Positions 50,081 through 59,332 are shown, counted from the stretch's first letter. The stretch is DNA of 64,000 nucleotides from Polyangiaceae bacterium (GCA_019637295.1 JAHBVX010000004.1:434001-498000); one strand, 5' to 3'. The notes: generated by a model not told the origin, from the letters alone. Translations and numbers: made by a program.

Positions 50081-51558
50081 CCCGCCTGGTCGTCGTCGCC
50101 GCGGCCGCCATCGGCTTGATCTTGTTCGCGGCCTTCGTGGTGGCCCGCTTGCTCGAGAGCCGCACGCGAGGCGTCTCCATCCGGATGCAGGTGTTCCTGG
50201 CGTTGGCGCTGATCGTCGGCGCGTTCTCCTTCGGCCTGGGGGTGATGGTGATCGATCGCATCGAGGCTCGCGCGGTGCGCCTGGCGACCCAGGCCGCGAC
50301 GGACGAGGCCCAGAGCATCGCAGGCATCGTGCAAGGAGAGCTGGATCGGACCGGCGCGGGCGTCGGGGAGGTCGCAGCGCGGCTCGAGTTCGAGCGGCGA
50401 CGCGGCGCGGACTTGCGGCTGGAGCTACTCGACGTGGACGACCGGGTGCTCTTCCCTCAAGGCGCTTCGAGCGCGCGGGGCACGCCGGGGACCGTGACCG
50501 TCGACGCCCCCATCGACAGCGCTGGCCGACGCATCGGCGCCGTTCGGGTCGTCAAGCCCACGATCGTGATGCGTCTGCTCTTGGCCGACTTCGCGCCCAC
50601 GGTGCTGGTCATCAGCCTCGTGTTGGGGGCGGCTGCAGCCATCTCTGCCGCGTTGATCGGCCGTTCCATCGCGCGACCAATCGAAGCACTCACGCAGTTC
50701 GCCGAGCGTGTCAGCTCGGGGGAGCGTACCGCCGCGCCACCCGCTGGGGCCGGACGCGAGGTCATGCGCCTGAGCCGCTCCATCGACTCGATGCGGCGTC
50801 AGCTCGAGGGGCGGCCCTTCGTGGAGACCTTCGCGGCCGACCTGTCTCACGAGCTGAAGAACCCCGTCGCCGCCATCCGCGCTAGCGCCGAGGTGCTCGA
50901 AGAGAGCGCGCTCGACGAGCCCGAGGAGGCCCGCCGTTTCGTGGCCCGCATTCGCGAGTCGACCGCGCGCATCGAGCGACTGCTGGGCGATCTGCTCAGT
51001 CTGGCGCGCATCGAAGCTCGCGGTGTGGAGCAACTCGAGCGAGTCGACGTGGGGGCAGTGACGCGTCAGGTCCGAGATGAGCGTGGCACCGACGCCGCTC
51101 GCATCCAGGTCACGACCGAGGACGACGTGCGGGTACGGGGAGACAGCAGCTGGCTCGCGCGCGCGATCGGCAATCTGGTGGACAACGCGCTGGTGCACGG
51201 CAAGCCGAACAGCGACGTGCGCGTGACGGTGGCCCGCGCTCGCGAGGACGTCTCGGTGAGTGTCGAGAGCGAGGGCGCCGTGCCCAAGCACGTGCGCGAC
51301 AATCTGTTTCGCCGCTTCGTGACGACCCGGCCCGACAAGGGCGGAACGGGGCTGGGGCTGGCCATCGTGCGGGCCGTGGCGGAGTCCCACGGCGGGCGCG
51401 CCGAGTTGATGCAGCCCGGGCCGCCGCGCGTCGTTTTCGCGCTGCTGTTGCCTCCAGCCAGCCGGAGCGCCGCGGACGAGCTGCGCGCGGCGGTGCAGGA
51501 CGCCCGCCGAGGCGTAGCCAGTAATGCTAATGATTCAGAGGACTTGGACGCGAGCTAG
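50077..51558 (+). CDS. Sensor histidine kinase
   Basis: A 493-residue membrane kinase. It has two N-terminal hydrophobic segments (about 1-22 and 37-60), an extracytoplasmic sensor region (about 62-165), a third helix, then HAMP (GRSIARPIEALTQFAERVSSG), HisKA with the phosphorylated His in DLSHELKNPVAAI, and an ATPase domain with N box NLVDNALVHG and G box GGTGLGLAIV. The GTG start overlaps the regulator stop (GTGA). The signal is unknown. Confidence 0.92.
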   Translation: MTRLVVVAAAAIGLILFAAFVVARLLESRTRGVSIRMQVFLALALIVGAFSFGLGVMVIDRIEARAVRLATQAATDEAQSIAGIVQGELDRTGAGVGEVAARLEFERRRGADLRLELLDVDDRVLFPQGASSARGTPGTVTVDAPIDSAGRRIGAVRVVKPTIVMRLLLADFAPTVLVISLVLGAAAAISAALIGRSIARPIEALTQFAERVSSGERTAAPPAGAGREVMRLSRSIDSMRRQLEGRPFVETFAADLSHELKNPVAAIRASAEVLEESALDEPEEARRFVARIRESTARIERLLGDLLSLARIEARGVEQLERVDVGAVTRQVRDERGTDAARIQVTTEDDVRVRGDSSWLARAIGNLVDNALVHGKPNSDVRVTVARAREDVSVSVESEGAVPKHVRDNLFRRFVTTRPDKGGTGLGLAIVRAVAESHGGRAELMQPGPPRVVFALLLPPASRSAADELRAAVQDARRGVASNANDSEDLDAS

Positions 51559-51659
51559 CGAGCGGCTCGCGATTCTCCTCGAAACCTTCACACACGCTCC
51601 AGGGCGTTCGCGCTTGGCTGTGCGAGCTTTCTTCGGGCCGGCGCCCCGGCTCCAGCCGA

Positions 51660-52457
51660 ATGAAAAAGAAACCCATGACCAACAAGCTCAACATCCCTCG
51701 TCACGTCGCGATCATCATGGATGGCAATGGCCGCTGGGCGGAAGCCCGCAACCTCGAGCGCGTCGAAGGGCACGCGGAGGGCGCTCGCGCCGTCCGGGAG
51801 ACCGTGGAGACAGCGGCGCGCAATGGCATCGAGTACCTGACCCTGTACGCCTTCAGCGCGGCGAACTGGGCGCGCCCTCGCCGCGAGGTCGAAGCGCTGA
51901 TGCGACTGCTCGTGGATTTCGCGAAGAAGGAGCGCTCGGAGCTGCGCAGTCTCGGCATCCGCGTCAACGTCATCGGCCAGCTCGAAGAGCTACCGACGGG
52001 CACGCGCCATGCGGTCGAAGACCTGATCCGATACACGGCTGACGGCTCCAAGATGACCTTGACGCTGGCGCTCTCGTACGGCGGACGCCAGGACATCGTG
52101 GAGGCGGCTCGAGCGCTCGCGGTCCGAGCCCGAGCTGGGCTCGTCCTGCCGGAGGAGATCGACGAGTCGTTCTTCCATCGCGAAATGACGACGCGCTCGC
52201 TCCCCGACGTGGATCTCCTCATCCGCACCGGCGGAGAGACCCGAGTGAGCGACTTCCTACTCTACGAGTCCGCGTACGCGGAGCTCGTGTTCCTGCCCAT
52301 CATGTGGCCCGAGTTCGTACCCCAAACCTTGCTCGACGCCGTCGAGCTGTACTCGCGCCGCGAGCGCCGCTTCGGACGTACCTCGGCGCAGGTCGTCCGC
52401 GGCGAACACGCAGCCTTCGACCCGCTCGATCCGGTGCGCGAAGCGCCCGCTCCGTGA
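51660..52457 (+). CDS. uppS: Isoprenyl transferase (undecaprenyl diphosphate synthase)
   Basis: This enzyme makes the C55 lipid carrier for cell-wall glycans by cis-prenyl addition. The 265-residue protein shows IIMDGNGRWAEARNL with catalytic Asp, LTLYAFSAANWARP, LALSYGGRQDIVEAA and DVDLLIRTGGETRVSDF, all family signatures. The start at 51660 or at ATG 51675 is uncertain, and no strong ribosome site is seen. It follows the kinase gene after 101 bases. It is convergent with the cytochrome gene across a perfect hairpin. Confidence 0.95.
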   Translation: MKKKPMTNKLNIPRHVAIIMDGNGRWAEARNLERVEGHAEGARAVRETVETAARNGIEYLTLYAFSAANWARPRREVEALMRLLVDFAKKERSELRSLGIRVNVIGQLEELPTGTRHAVEDLIRYTADGSKMTLTLALSYGGRQDIVEAARALAVRARAGLVLPEEIDESFFHREMTTRSLPDVDLLIRTGGETRVSDFLLYESAYAELVFLPIMWPEFVPQTLLDAVELYSRRERRFGRTSAQVVRGEHAAFDPLDPVREAPAP

Positions 52458-52468
52458 GGATCCCGCAC

Positions 52469-54145
52469 CTAGGGCACCGTGAAGGTCACGGTGCCGTCGA
52501 TGTGAAGATCAGGCCGGCTGAACGTCAGGTTCGGTAGGATGTTCTCGTGGCAGGCGCTGCAGTTGGTGGGCAGCGGGTGGGGCGGAGGCGGCGGCAACCC
52601 GTGGCAGCTGCCGCACGCAGCCTGCGTACCGTCGACGGTCGTCCACGAGGGCGCGGTGAGGCTCCCGCCCGAGGGGAACCCGTTGCGCGTCACGGCTCCA
52701 TGACAGGCGGTGCTCTGGCAGCTTCCGGCAGCGTACACGGGCGCCGCGCCGTGAGCCGTAGCCGCGCCGGAGAACAGCACCTCCGCCGGTCCGAAGGTGT
52801 CGACGTGCCCGCTCGAGAGCACGGTCTGGGGCACGAGGTGGCACTCGCCGCAGGGCACCGGCCGCGAGCTCGACGTACCGAGCACGTGAACCTGGTGGGC
52901 TCCCACACCTGGGGAGGTCGTCCCCGAGTTCCCCGCCAGGTCCAGCGGAGGCGCGGGGTTGGTGCTGCCGTGACACGACGTGCAAGACTCGTTCATGGAC
53001 ACGTTCACGACGCCGTCGACGTGCTTGAGACGGTCGATGATGGTCACGTTGTCCGGGCCGACCACCTCCGCATGACAGCGCGCGCAGTCCGTCATCTGCG
53101 GGTGAGGCGGCGGCGGCGGCGCGCCATGACAGCTCGTGCAACCGAGCGGTCCCGCCGTCGTCCAGAGGGGAGAGGGCGCCAGCGACGCGGGGCTCGGACC
53201 GTGACAGTGGCTGTCCGCGCAGCGCACCTCGTCTCGCTCCCACGTGGGGGTCCGGCCACCGGTCGCGGCGATGCCCGTGAAGGACACCTCCGCCACTCCG
53301 TTGGCGTGCCCCTCGCTCGCGGACGACGCGGGGACGACGTGGCACTCGCCGCAGGCGACGGGTCGACTGAACGCCCCTCCAGCGAGGTGCGCCTGGTGCG
53401 CGCCGACGCCGATCGCCGTCACCGCCTCGTTGCCGAGGGTGTCCTTGGGTGGCGCAGGATCGTCCCCGCTGCCGTGGCACTGGGTGCAGCCGCCGTCGTT
53501 CGCCTGCACGATGCCGTCCACGTGCTTCTCCGGCGCGATGATCTTGCCCGCAGCGTCAACCACCTCCGAGTGGCAGGCCACGCAACGGGTCGACTGCGGA
53601 TGCGGCGGTGAAGGGGGCAGTCCGTGACAGGTCCCGCACGCGTCTTCAGTCGAGCGCGGCGCGGTCCAGACCGCCCCCGCGCCGCTGGGCCCATGACAGT
53701 AGCTGTCGGTGCAGCGACGCGCACTGAAATCGTAGTGGGGCTGCCGGCCGTCTTTGGCGGCGAGGCTGCCGAACACGAGCTCGGCGGGTAGCTCCGTGTC
53801 GGCGTGACCCGGGGAGTCGGTGCGCGCCGGCACCAGATGACACTCGCTGCAGGCGATGGCCGCGTGATTGACTCCGGCGTTCAAGTGAATTGCGTGGGCA
53901 CCCACCCCAGGGTGACTCGACTCGGTCGCTCCCGAGAGATCGGCGGGAGGAGCAGCGCGCGCCAACGCGTCCCCCGGGCGGTCCGGATCGCCGTGACACG
54001 TGGCGCAGCGACGCAGGTCTTCGCCTGCCGGCTTGGCGCGCTGCTCGAGGCACCCGGCGGGTACGGCTGCTGCCAGCGTCGCCAGCAGCAGCGTGGCCCC
54101 GAGGCCAACTTGCGCCAAGAGGCCCTTCGGCGGTCGCTCAACCAT
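52469..54145 (-). CDS. Multihaem cytochrome c lipoprotein with 12 CxxCH and 3 Cx4CH motifs
   Basis: A 558-residue exported cytochrome with a hydrophobic lead ending AAVPAGC (probable lipobox). I count twelve CxxCH motifs (CATCH, CSECH, CGTCH, CVACH, CTQCH, CGECH, CTSCH, CARCH, CTSCH, CGECH, CGSCH, CSACH) plus three longer CxxxxCH forms (CTDSYCH, CADSHCH, CQSTACH), so up to fifteen haems. The chain is three repeats of about 175 residues, each with GVGAHxxH, a CxECH and a Cx4CH, like Geobacter C4xCH/CxxCH cytochromes. The ATG overlaps the upstream cytochrome stop by 8 bases. It is most likely the outer, surface-facing cytochrome of a porin-cytochrome complex. Confidence 0.88.
   Translation of the reverse strand: MVERPPKGLLAQVGLGATLLLATLAAAVPAGCLEQRAKPAGEDLRRCATCHGDPDRPGDALARAAPPADLSGATESSHPGVGAHAIHLNAGVNHAAIACSECHLVPARTDSPGHADTELPAELVFGSLAAKDGRQPHYDFSARRCTDSYCHGPSGAGAVWTAPRSTEDACGTCHGLPPSPPHPQSTRCVACHSEVVDAAGKIIAPEKHVDGIVQANDGGCTQCHGSGDDPAPPKDTLGNEAVTAIGVGAHQAHLAGGAFSRPVACGECHVVPASSASEGHANGVAEVSFTGIAATGGRTPTWERDEVRCADSHCHGPSPASLAPSPLWTTAGPLGCTSCHGAPPPPPHPQMTDCARCHAEVVGPDNVTIIDRLKHVDGVVNVSMNESCTSCHGSTNPAPPLDLAGNSGTTSPGVGAHQVHVLGTSSSRPVPCGECHLVPQTVLSSGHVDTFGPAEVLFSGAATAHGAAPVYAAGSCQSTACHGAVTRNGFPSGGSLTAPSWTTVDGTQAACGSCHGLPPPPPHPLPTNCSACHENILPNLTFSRPDLHIDGTVTFTVP
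52473..52495. terminator. Perfect hairpin between uppS and the cytochrome gene
   Basis: GGCACCGTGA (52473-52482) and TCACGGTGCC (52486-52495) form a ten-base perfect stem with a three-base loop. It starts 15 bases after the uppS stop and covers the last codons of the convergent cytochrome gene, so it may stop uppS transcripts. There is no T-run. Confidence 0.5.
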
Positions 54146-55178
54146 GGCAGTACCCACACATCTGTGCGCCCGTCCCCTGGGAGCTCTGCCAACCATTGGG
54201 ATGAGGGTTGCCTCCGTACGCACCCACCTTGTGACAGCGGATGCAGTTGGTCGCGGGGCCCTGCTCGTGACAGCCCGCGCACGCGACGATGTCACGCCGC
54301 GCTTCGCGGCCGTGGAAGCTGCGAGACGCGGTGTTGGTGCCTACCCAGCCGGGCGGATGGGGATTGCGACTGCCGGCGCGGTTGGCGCTCACTCCGCGAG
54401 CGACGTGGCACCCGTCGCAGCTCTGCACGGTGTGGCAGCTCAGGCACCGCGCCGGCTGAGACTGCGCCTCGATGGCGTGGCGCACCATGAAGTCGCCGCG
54501 GTGGACGAAACTTCGCTCGAGCTGCTCGGGTCGCCGTCGCTCGATGGAGAGGCCCTGGGTCATGTCGTGGCAGTCATCGCACTGCGCCTGCGAGTGGCAG
54601 CCTTGGCAGAGTTGCATGTTCTGGGTGGCGAGCTGCCCGTGGCGCTTCGCGAAGCTGGCGTCGTGCCGTAGAAACGTCTTGGGCAACGTCTTGCGCAGCT
54701 CCAGCTGCGAATGACACGGCGTGCACACGCCCTGGTCCCACTGCTGTTGGTGCTCGTGACACGAGAAGCACTGCGCCATGGGTGGTAGCGACGGCTTGTC
54801 CGGCTCCACGACGCCAGCGTGGCACGGAGCGCACTGGCCTTTGATGCCCTTCATGGTCAAGTGCTGATCGTGATTGAACGTGATGGGCCCGGAGACCCGC
54901 GCGGGCTTCACGTCGAGCACCGCGAGGGCTTCGTGGGCGTCGTCGCGATGACAGCTCGTGCACAGCGATTGATCGGGCAACTTGTGCGCGCGGTCCTTCT
55001 CGGACACCACGTGACAGCTGTTGCAGGATAGACACGCGGGCTTGCCCGGAGTGCCACATTCGAGTCCGGCGAGGTGCACCAGGTGCGGGAAGCGCGGGGC
55101 CGCCCGGTCGGAGCACGCGCCGGCGACCAGCGCGCCCGCGAGCGCCACGACGAGGAGCACCAGGAGCCGGTGACTCAC
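54138..55178 (-). CDS. 12-haem cytochrome c lipoprotein
   Basis: A 346-residue exported cytochrome with a signal ending LVAGAC (probable lipobox). Twelve CxxCH haem sites are visible (CNSCH, CTSCH, CAPCH, CFSCH, CTPCH, CQGCH, CDDCH, CLSCH, CDGCH, CAGCH, CIRCH, CGYCH), about one haem per 29 residues. FNHDQHLTMKG is a c7/c3-type distal-histidine pattern. The GTG start overlaps the porin stop (GTGA), and its stop lies inside the next cytochrome start. It probably carries electrons within or on the periplasmic side of the barrel. Confidence 0.9.
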   Translation of the reverse strand: MSHRLLVLLVVALAGALVAGACSDRAAPRFPHLVHLAGLECGTPGKPACLSCNSCHVVSEKDRAHKLPDQSLCTSCHRDDAHEALAVLDVKPARVSGPITFNHDQHLTMKGIKGQCAPCHAGVVEPDKPSLPPMAQCFSCHEHQQQWDQGVCTPCHSQLELRKTLPKTFLRHDASFAKRHGQLATQNMQLCQGCHSQAQCDDCHDMTQGLSIERRRPEQLERSFVHRGDFMVRHAIEAQSQPARCLSCHTVQSCDGCHVARGVSANRAGSRNPHPPGWVGTNTASRSFHGREARRDIVACAGCHEQGPATNCIRCHKVGAYGGNPHPNGWQSSQGTGAQMCGYCHG

Positions 55179-56557
55179 AGTGCACCTCGCCGGGGAGCGA
55201 GATCGAAATCGTAAGCCGCGCGCAGCAACGTCTGCGCGTCGAAGCGCGCGTAGGGAGACTGCGCTAGCGAGCTTCCCCAGAGGACCCTCAGCGCCTCGCT
55301 CAGCTGGTAACTCAGGGTGCCCGCCAGCACGCTGCTGGTGCTGTGCCGCTCGATGGCTTCATCGTACAGGTAGCCGTAGACCTCCACGGTGCCGGTGAAG
55401 GCAGGGCTGAACCGCTGCGCGACGGACGCGCGAAGCGCGTGGTAGCCGTTGTCCACGGCCAGCACGCGGGTGAAGCCGAGCCGCGCGACGGTGCTCTGCG
55501 CTACCCCCGGAGCAACCCGCACCCCGAGCTCACCCCGCGCGCCGCGACGCGTGTCATCGTAGAGCTGCACGGCACCTGCTCCGTCGAAAGTGACCTCGGG
55601 CAGCGCGCGAAATACCAGTTGTGTCCCCGCTTCGTCGTAGCCGTCGGTGCTGAAGACGCTGAGCACGGACTGTCGCGATAGGTACAGCGCCGGCTCGGTG
55701 CGGCGCAGCTCGACGGAGAGATCGAGCGGCCTTGCCGGCGTCGTGTCCACGAACACTCGCGCGTCCGCGAACCGCCTCGCGTCGAGCTCCATCAGGCTGA
55801 AGCCGCCCACGGACACCGCGGCAGACGGCTGGTAGCGGGCATCTGCGGCGAGGTTTCGGCGACTGACGCCGCCGGTCTCGTGTTGCTCGTGGAAGGACAA
55901 TCCAGCGAACCCACCGTGGCGCGCGTAGCCGATGCGACCGCCCGCCAGCCAGTGCCCAGAGCGGTCGGGCTCCGGGAGCGCGTTGGGCTCGATGAGCAAG
56001 GAGTCGTAGGCGGCGCCCAGGTGGTGATAGCCCGGGCGCGCGTCCCAGCGCGGCAACACGGTGAAGCCGCCGTAGGCATCGGCGTCGAAGCCGCTGCCCA
56101 GAGCAGCGCCAGCGCGCGCGCCGTCGAAGCGCGCGTAGCGCGCGGCTCCTCCCGCGACGAGCTGCCGACCCAGGCGCACGGCGAGCGGTCCGTGGCGCAG
56201 TCGCACATTCGCGCTCTGCACGTCACCGTCCGTCCGGCGCGTGGACTCGGGGTCGCCAATGAACACGCTTCCCCAAGCGGACAGCTCGATGTCCAGGGAG
56301 TCTTCGCCCAGCGGGCCGTCGAGATCGAGCGCGCGCAGAGAGACGTACTGGTGCATCGGCGCGACCGTGTGCTCCGACACCAACGCGCCGCCCGGCCCGG
56401 GCATGAGCGCGCGACGAAAGAGCTGCAGGGTAGTCTCCCCGTGCGCGATCAGTTGATGGCGATCCGCGGTCGGCTCCTCCGCGGGCGTGTCCGCGCCGGC
56501 CTCCGGCGCCGCGAGCAGCAGCGCCATCGCGGCATTTGTCACGTGACGAGCCCGCAT
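55175..56557 (-). CDS. Outer-membrane beta-barrel, probable porin of a porin-cytochrome complex
   Basis: A 460-residue protein with a signal peptide (about 1-22) and many amphipathic strands to the end (VRLRHGPLAVRLGRQLV, GHWLAGGRIGYARHGGFAG, GELGVRVAPGVAQSTVARLGF, FTGTVEVYGYLY, LRAAYDFDL). The C-terminus lacks the usual terminal aromatic residue. The size resembles Geobacter OmbB-type barrels more than the longer MtrB. Overlap with two multihaem cytochrome genes is the main evidence for its role. Starting at ATG 56557 gives a clean signal sequence. It follows the TPR/kinase pair by 72 bases. Confidence 0.78.
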   Translation of the reverse strand: MRARHVTNAAMALLLAAPEAGADTPAEEPTADRHQLIAHGETTLQLFRRALMPGPGGALVSEHTVAPMHQYVSLRALDLDGPLGEDSLDIELSAWGSVFIGDPESTRRTDGDVQSANVRLRHGPLAVRLGRQLVAGGAARYARFDGARAGAALGSGFDADAYGGFTVLPRWDARPGYHHLGAAYDSLLIEPNALPEPDRSGHWLAGGRIGYARHGGFAGLSFHEQHETGGVSRRNLAADARYQPSAAVSVGGFSLMELDARRFADARVFVDTTPARPLDLSVELRRTEPALYLSRQSVLSVFSTDGYDEAGTQLVFRALPEVTFDGAGAVQLYDDTRRGARGELGVRVAPGVAQSTVARLGFTRVLAVDNGYHALRASVAQRFSPAFTGTVEVYGYLYDEAIERHSTSSVLAGTLSYQLSEALRVLWGSSLAQSPYARFDAQTLLRAAYDFDLAPRRGAL

Positions 56558-56629
56558 GAGCGACCCTGTGACTCTTAGGACAAATCCGCGCCAAGAGGAA
56601 TCGAGTTGAGCCCCGAGGCGCGCCAAATC

Positions 56630-57559
56630 TCAGAACGAACCGTGCAGGGCCGCGCCACCAGCGGTCGGCATCAGCGCGGCCGAGGGGCGCTCGCGATCGC
56701 CCGACAGCACCAGGTAGGCGCCGCTGCCGAGCAGCACCGCACCGACCACGAAGGACACCCCGCTCACGGTACCGAGTGTCCTGCCGGAGTCGGCGGCGTC
56801 CGCGCCCACGCGGTTGCAGCGCTTGTCCGCGTCGCAGTTGGCGTCCACCGTGCTCTTCTTCGAGAGCACCATGGCGCCGGTGACGGCACCGACGCCGAGG
56901 CCGACGACCCCGAGCCCGCCGAGCACGTAGCCCACCGTCGGCGAACCGGACCCGCCCTTGGGGGCAGCGCCGACGCCCGGCCCATCCTCGAGAGACACGG
57001 GCTTGCCGACGTCCAGCGTCAACGTTCGCTGCTCGCCCTCGCGCAACGTCACGACCACGTGACGAGGCTCGTGACCGGCAGCACGCACCTCGACCCGATG
57101 TTCGCCCGGATCGACGGGCAAGGGCGTATCGAGCGCGGCGCGCCGCAGCACGACCTCCCCGCGCCGGACGGTGGTGTCGGCCGGGACCGTCGGCGCGAGA
57201 CGCAGACGCAAGCGCGGCAAGCGGGGCTCGAGCGCTCCCGCACGCGCCCGCGCGATGGCCTGGCGCTCGTCGCTCGCGGGCAGCTTCGCGGCGACCTCGC
57301 TGAAGTACGTCCACGCTGTCGCCAGGCGCCCGAGCGTCTCCTCGCAGTCGGCGATGTTGAGCGCGGTACCCGGCGCGGGATCGAGTCGATGACTCTCACG
57401 GAACTTCTCGCACGCGAGCTTCGGGTTGCCGGCATCAGAAGCAGCGCGGCCCTCGCGGAACAACACCTCCGCGGCGGCCGCGTCACCCGCCTGAGCGAAC
57501 GCGGCGGTCGTGTGCAGCGCGAGAGCGCCGATCAAGAGCGTGGCTGAGGCTCGCAGCAT
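56630..57559 (-). CDS. TPR/PEGA-like membrane protein paired with Ser/Thr kinase
   Basis: A 309-residue exported protein with a signal peptide (1-22, ending AAFAQ), a TPR-like region (AEVLFREGRAASDAGNPKLACEKF, ALNIADCEETLGRLATAWTYF), a PEGA-like beta domain (DTPLPVDPGEHRVEVRAAGHEPR) and two C-terminal transmembrane helices flanking a short Cys loop (DANCDADKRCNR). This layout is common beside kinases in Polyangiaceae. It begins 7 bases after the kinase stop, and a role as kinase partner or sensor is inferred. Confidence 0.82.
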   Translation of the reverse strand: MLRASATLLIGALALHTTAAFAQAGDAAAAEVLFREGRAASDAGNPKLACEKFRESHRLDPAPGTALNIADCEETLGRLATAWTYFSEVAAKLPASDERQAIARARAGALEPRLPRLRLRLAPTVPADTTVRRGEVVLRRAALDTPLPVDPGEHRVEVRAAGHEPRHVVVTLREGEQRTLTLDVGKPVSLEDGPGVGAAPKGGSGSPTVGYVLGGLGVVGLGVGAVTGAMVLSKKSTVDANCDADKRCNRVGADAADSGRTLGTVSGVSFVVGAVLLGSGAYLVLSGDRERPSAALMPTAGGAALHGSF

Positions 57560-57566
57560 GTCGGCC

Positions 57567-59054
57567 TCAGTGTCGCCGATCGAACGGGTTCGGGGACACC
57601 GTTTTCGCGCTGGGCACGGGCTTGGCCGTCGCCACGGGCTTGGCCGTCGCCACGGGCTTGGCCGTCGCCATGGGTGAGGCCGTAGGCGGAGTCGGCGAGA
57701 CCAGAGGCTTGCCGACCTTGGCGGTTGGCTTCGCCGTGGGCTGGGGCGGCGCGGGAACGTCGCTCGCGGCCGGCGGCGGTGGCTCTGGAGAGCTGGGCTC
57801 GGGCGCCACGGTCACTGATGGCGTGGGCACCGCGGTCGCCGCCAGGGGCAGGGTCTCGGTCGACGCCGCGCCAGCGTTCGCGGTCGCGCCGCCCCCGGGC
57901 CAGGCGAGGTAGACGCCGAACCCGCTCAAGACCACTGCCGCTAGTCCGGCCGCGGCGTAGAGCGCGGTCCGCCGGGGCCGCGCCTCGGGCAAGCCGTGGT
58001 GCGTCCGCGCCACCGGTGGGCCGGTCATCGTGTTCGTGACCGAGGATGGCGGCCCGGGATCGGCCAACGTCGGCGCGTTGGTGATGGCTCGAGCCAGCTC
58101 CACGCCGCTCGGGTGCGGCGGCGCGCGCACCGCCGAGGGTGACGACGGTACGGGCAGGGTCGAGGCGTCGTCGAGCTCGGCCATCCCGAGGGCGGCGCGC
58201 AGCGCGCTCCGCATCTCGCTCGCCGAAGACCAACGCTGCTCCCGCTCGAACGCCAAGGCTCGGTCGATCACGGCCGCGACGGCGGGCGGCACCTCGGGGC
58301 ACACCTCGGCGAGCACGGGCGCCTTGAGGGTCGCCGCGTAGATGACCTGCTCTTGCACGGTCTCCGCGACGTGCACGAACCGGCCCGAGAGCAGCGTGAA
58401 GATCGTCGCGCCGACGGCCCACACGTCCGTGCGCCCGTCGACTTCGTCCCATCGCCCGCGCGCTTGCTCGGGCGCCATGAACGCGGGCGTCCCGAGCAGG
58501 AGCCCGACGCCAGTCTCCTTGACCTCGGAGGAATACTCGCGGAGCCGAGCGATGCCGAAGTCCAGGATCTTGAGCTGGCCGGCGGAGGTCAGGAACATGT
58601 TCTCGGGCTTCAGATCACGGTGGACGATGCCCCGGTCGTGCGCCGCCGCGAGCACGTCGAGCGCGAACTCCGCGATCGCGAGGGCCTCGTCCAGCGGTAG
58701 TCGCTCGCCCTTGCGTGCCCAGCGCTCCTCCACCGTCTCGCCCTCGAGCAGCTCCATCACCAGGAAGGGCGCGCCGTCCTCGGTCACGTCGTCATCGAGG
58801 ACGGCCACGGTTCCCGCGTGCCCGACCGTGTTGGCGACGTACCCTTCGCGCAGAAAGCGAGAGGTGACGTCCTGGTTCAGCGCCAGCTCGGGGTGGAGCA
58901 GCTTGATGGCCACCCGGGCCTGGTTGCGATGCGTCGCGCGAAACACGGTGGCCATGCCGCCCACGCCGATGACCTGCTCGAGCCGCCACTTGCCGCAGAG
59001 CACGCTCCCGAGCCGGCGCTCGGCGCGATCCTGAACGGGGTCGGGTCGGGTCAT
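57567..59054 (-). CDS. Membrane Ser/Thr protein kinase (PknB-like)
   Basis: A 495-residue Hanks-type kinase. The glycine loop VIGVGGMATVF, VAIK (Lys51), HRDLKPEN (His145, Asp147), DFG (165-167) and GTPAFMAPEQARG are all intact, so it should be active. After a Pro-rich linker come one transmembrane helix (about 364-385) and an extracellular Ala/Pro/Thr/Lys-rich tail including AKPVAT repeats. ATG 59054 directly precedes the kinase domain. The pair with the TPR protein lies upstream of the porin-cytochrome genes on the same strand and may control them. Confidence 0.92.
   Translation of the reverse strand: MTRPDPVQDRAERRLGSVLCGKWRLEQVIGVGGMATVFRATHRNQARVAIKLLHPELALNQDVTSRFLREGYVANTVGHAGTVAVLDDDVTEDGAPFLVMELLEGETVEERWARKGERLPLDEALAIAEFALDVLAAAHDRGIVHRDLKPENMFLTSAGQLKILDFGIARLREYSSEVKETGVGLLLGTPAFMAPEQARGRWDEVDGRTDVWAVGATIFTLLSGRFVHVAETVQEQVIYAATLKAPVLAEVCPEVPPAVAAVIDRALAFEREQRWSSASEMRSALRAALGMAELDDASTLPVPSSPSAVRAPPHPSGVELARAITNAPTLADPGPPSSVTNTMTGPPVARTHHGLPEARPRRTALYAAAGLAAVVLSGFGVYLAWPGGGATANAGAASTETLPLAATAVPTPSVTVAPEPSSPEPPPPAASDVPAPPQPTAKPTAKVGKPLVSPTPPTASPMATAKPVATAKPVATAKPVPSAKTVSPNPFDRRH
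57613..57666 (-). repeat. 18-bp tandem repeat in kinase C-terminal tail
   Basis: Three copies of an 18-base unit (plus-strand GCCACGGGCTTGGCCGTC, the first copy variant) encode AKPVAT units at the kinase C-terminus. Confidence 0.7.
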
Positions 59055-59332
59055 GGGGGCCAAGGATGAGAACGCGCGGAGGCCGGCTGACCTTTCGCAC
59101 GAAGGTTGTACGTTCAGCTTCGCGCAGGTTTCTACGAAAAGCCCGAAAACGGTAGGCGCCTGGCTGACATGGAGGTCCATGTAGCCTCCCCTCCGGCGGC
59201 AAGCGCCGAGGTAGGTAACCCGGGGCCAAAGGCGCACTTCATCGCACGAGGTGCGACCTATCTGCCACCCACGGGGAAAGTACGAAGCAGGGCGGGAGTA
59301 GGATTGCCCGCAACCCTACTCGGAGGTACTCG

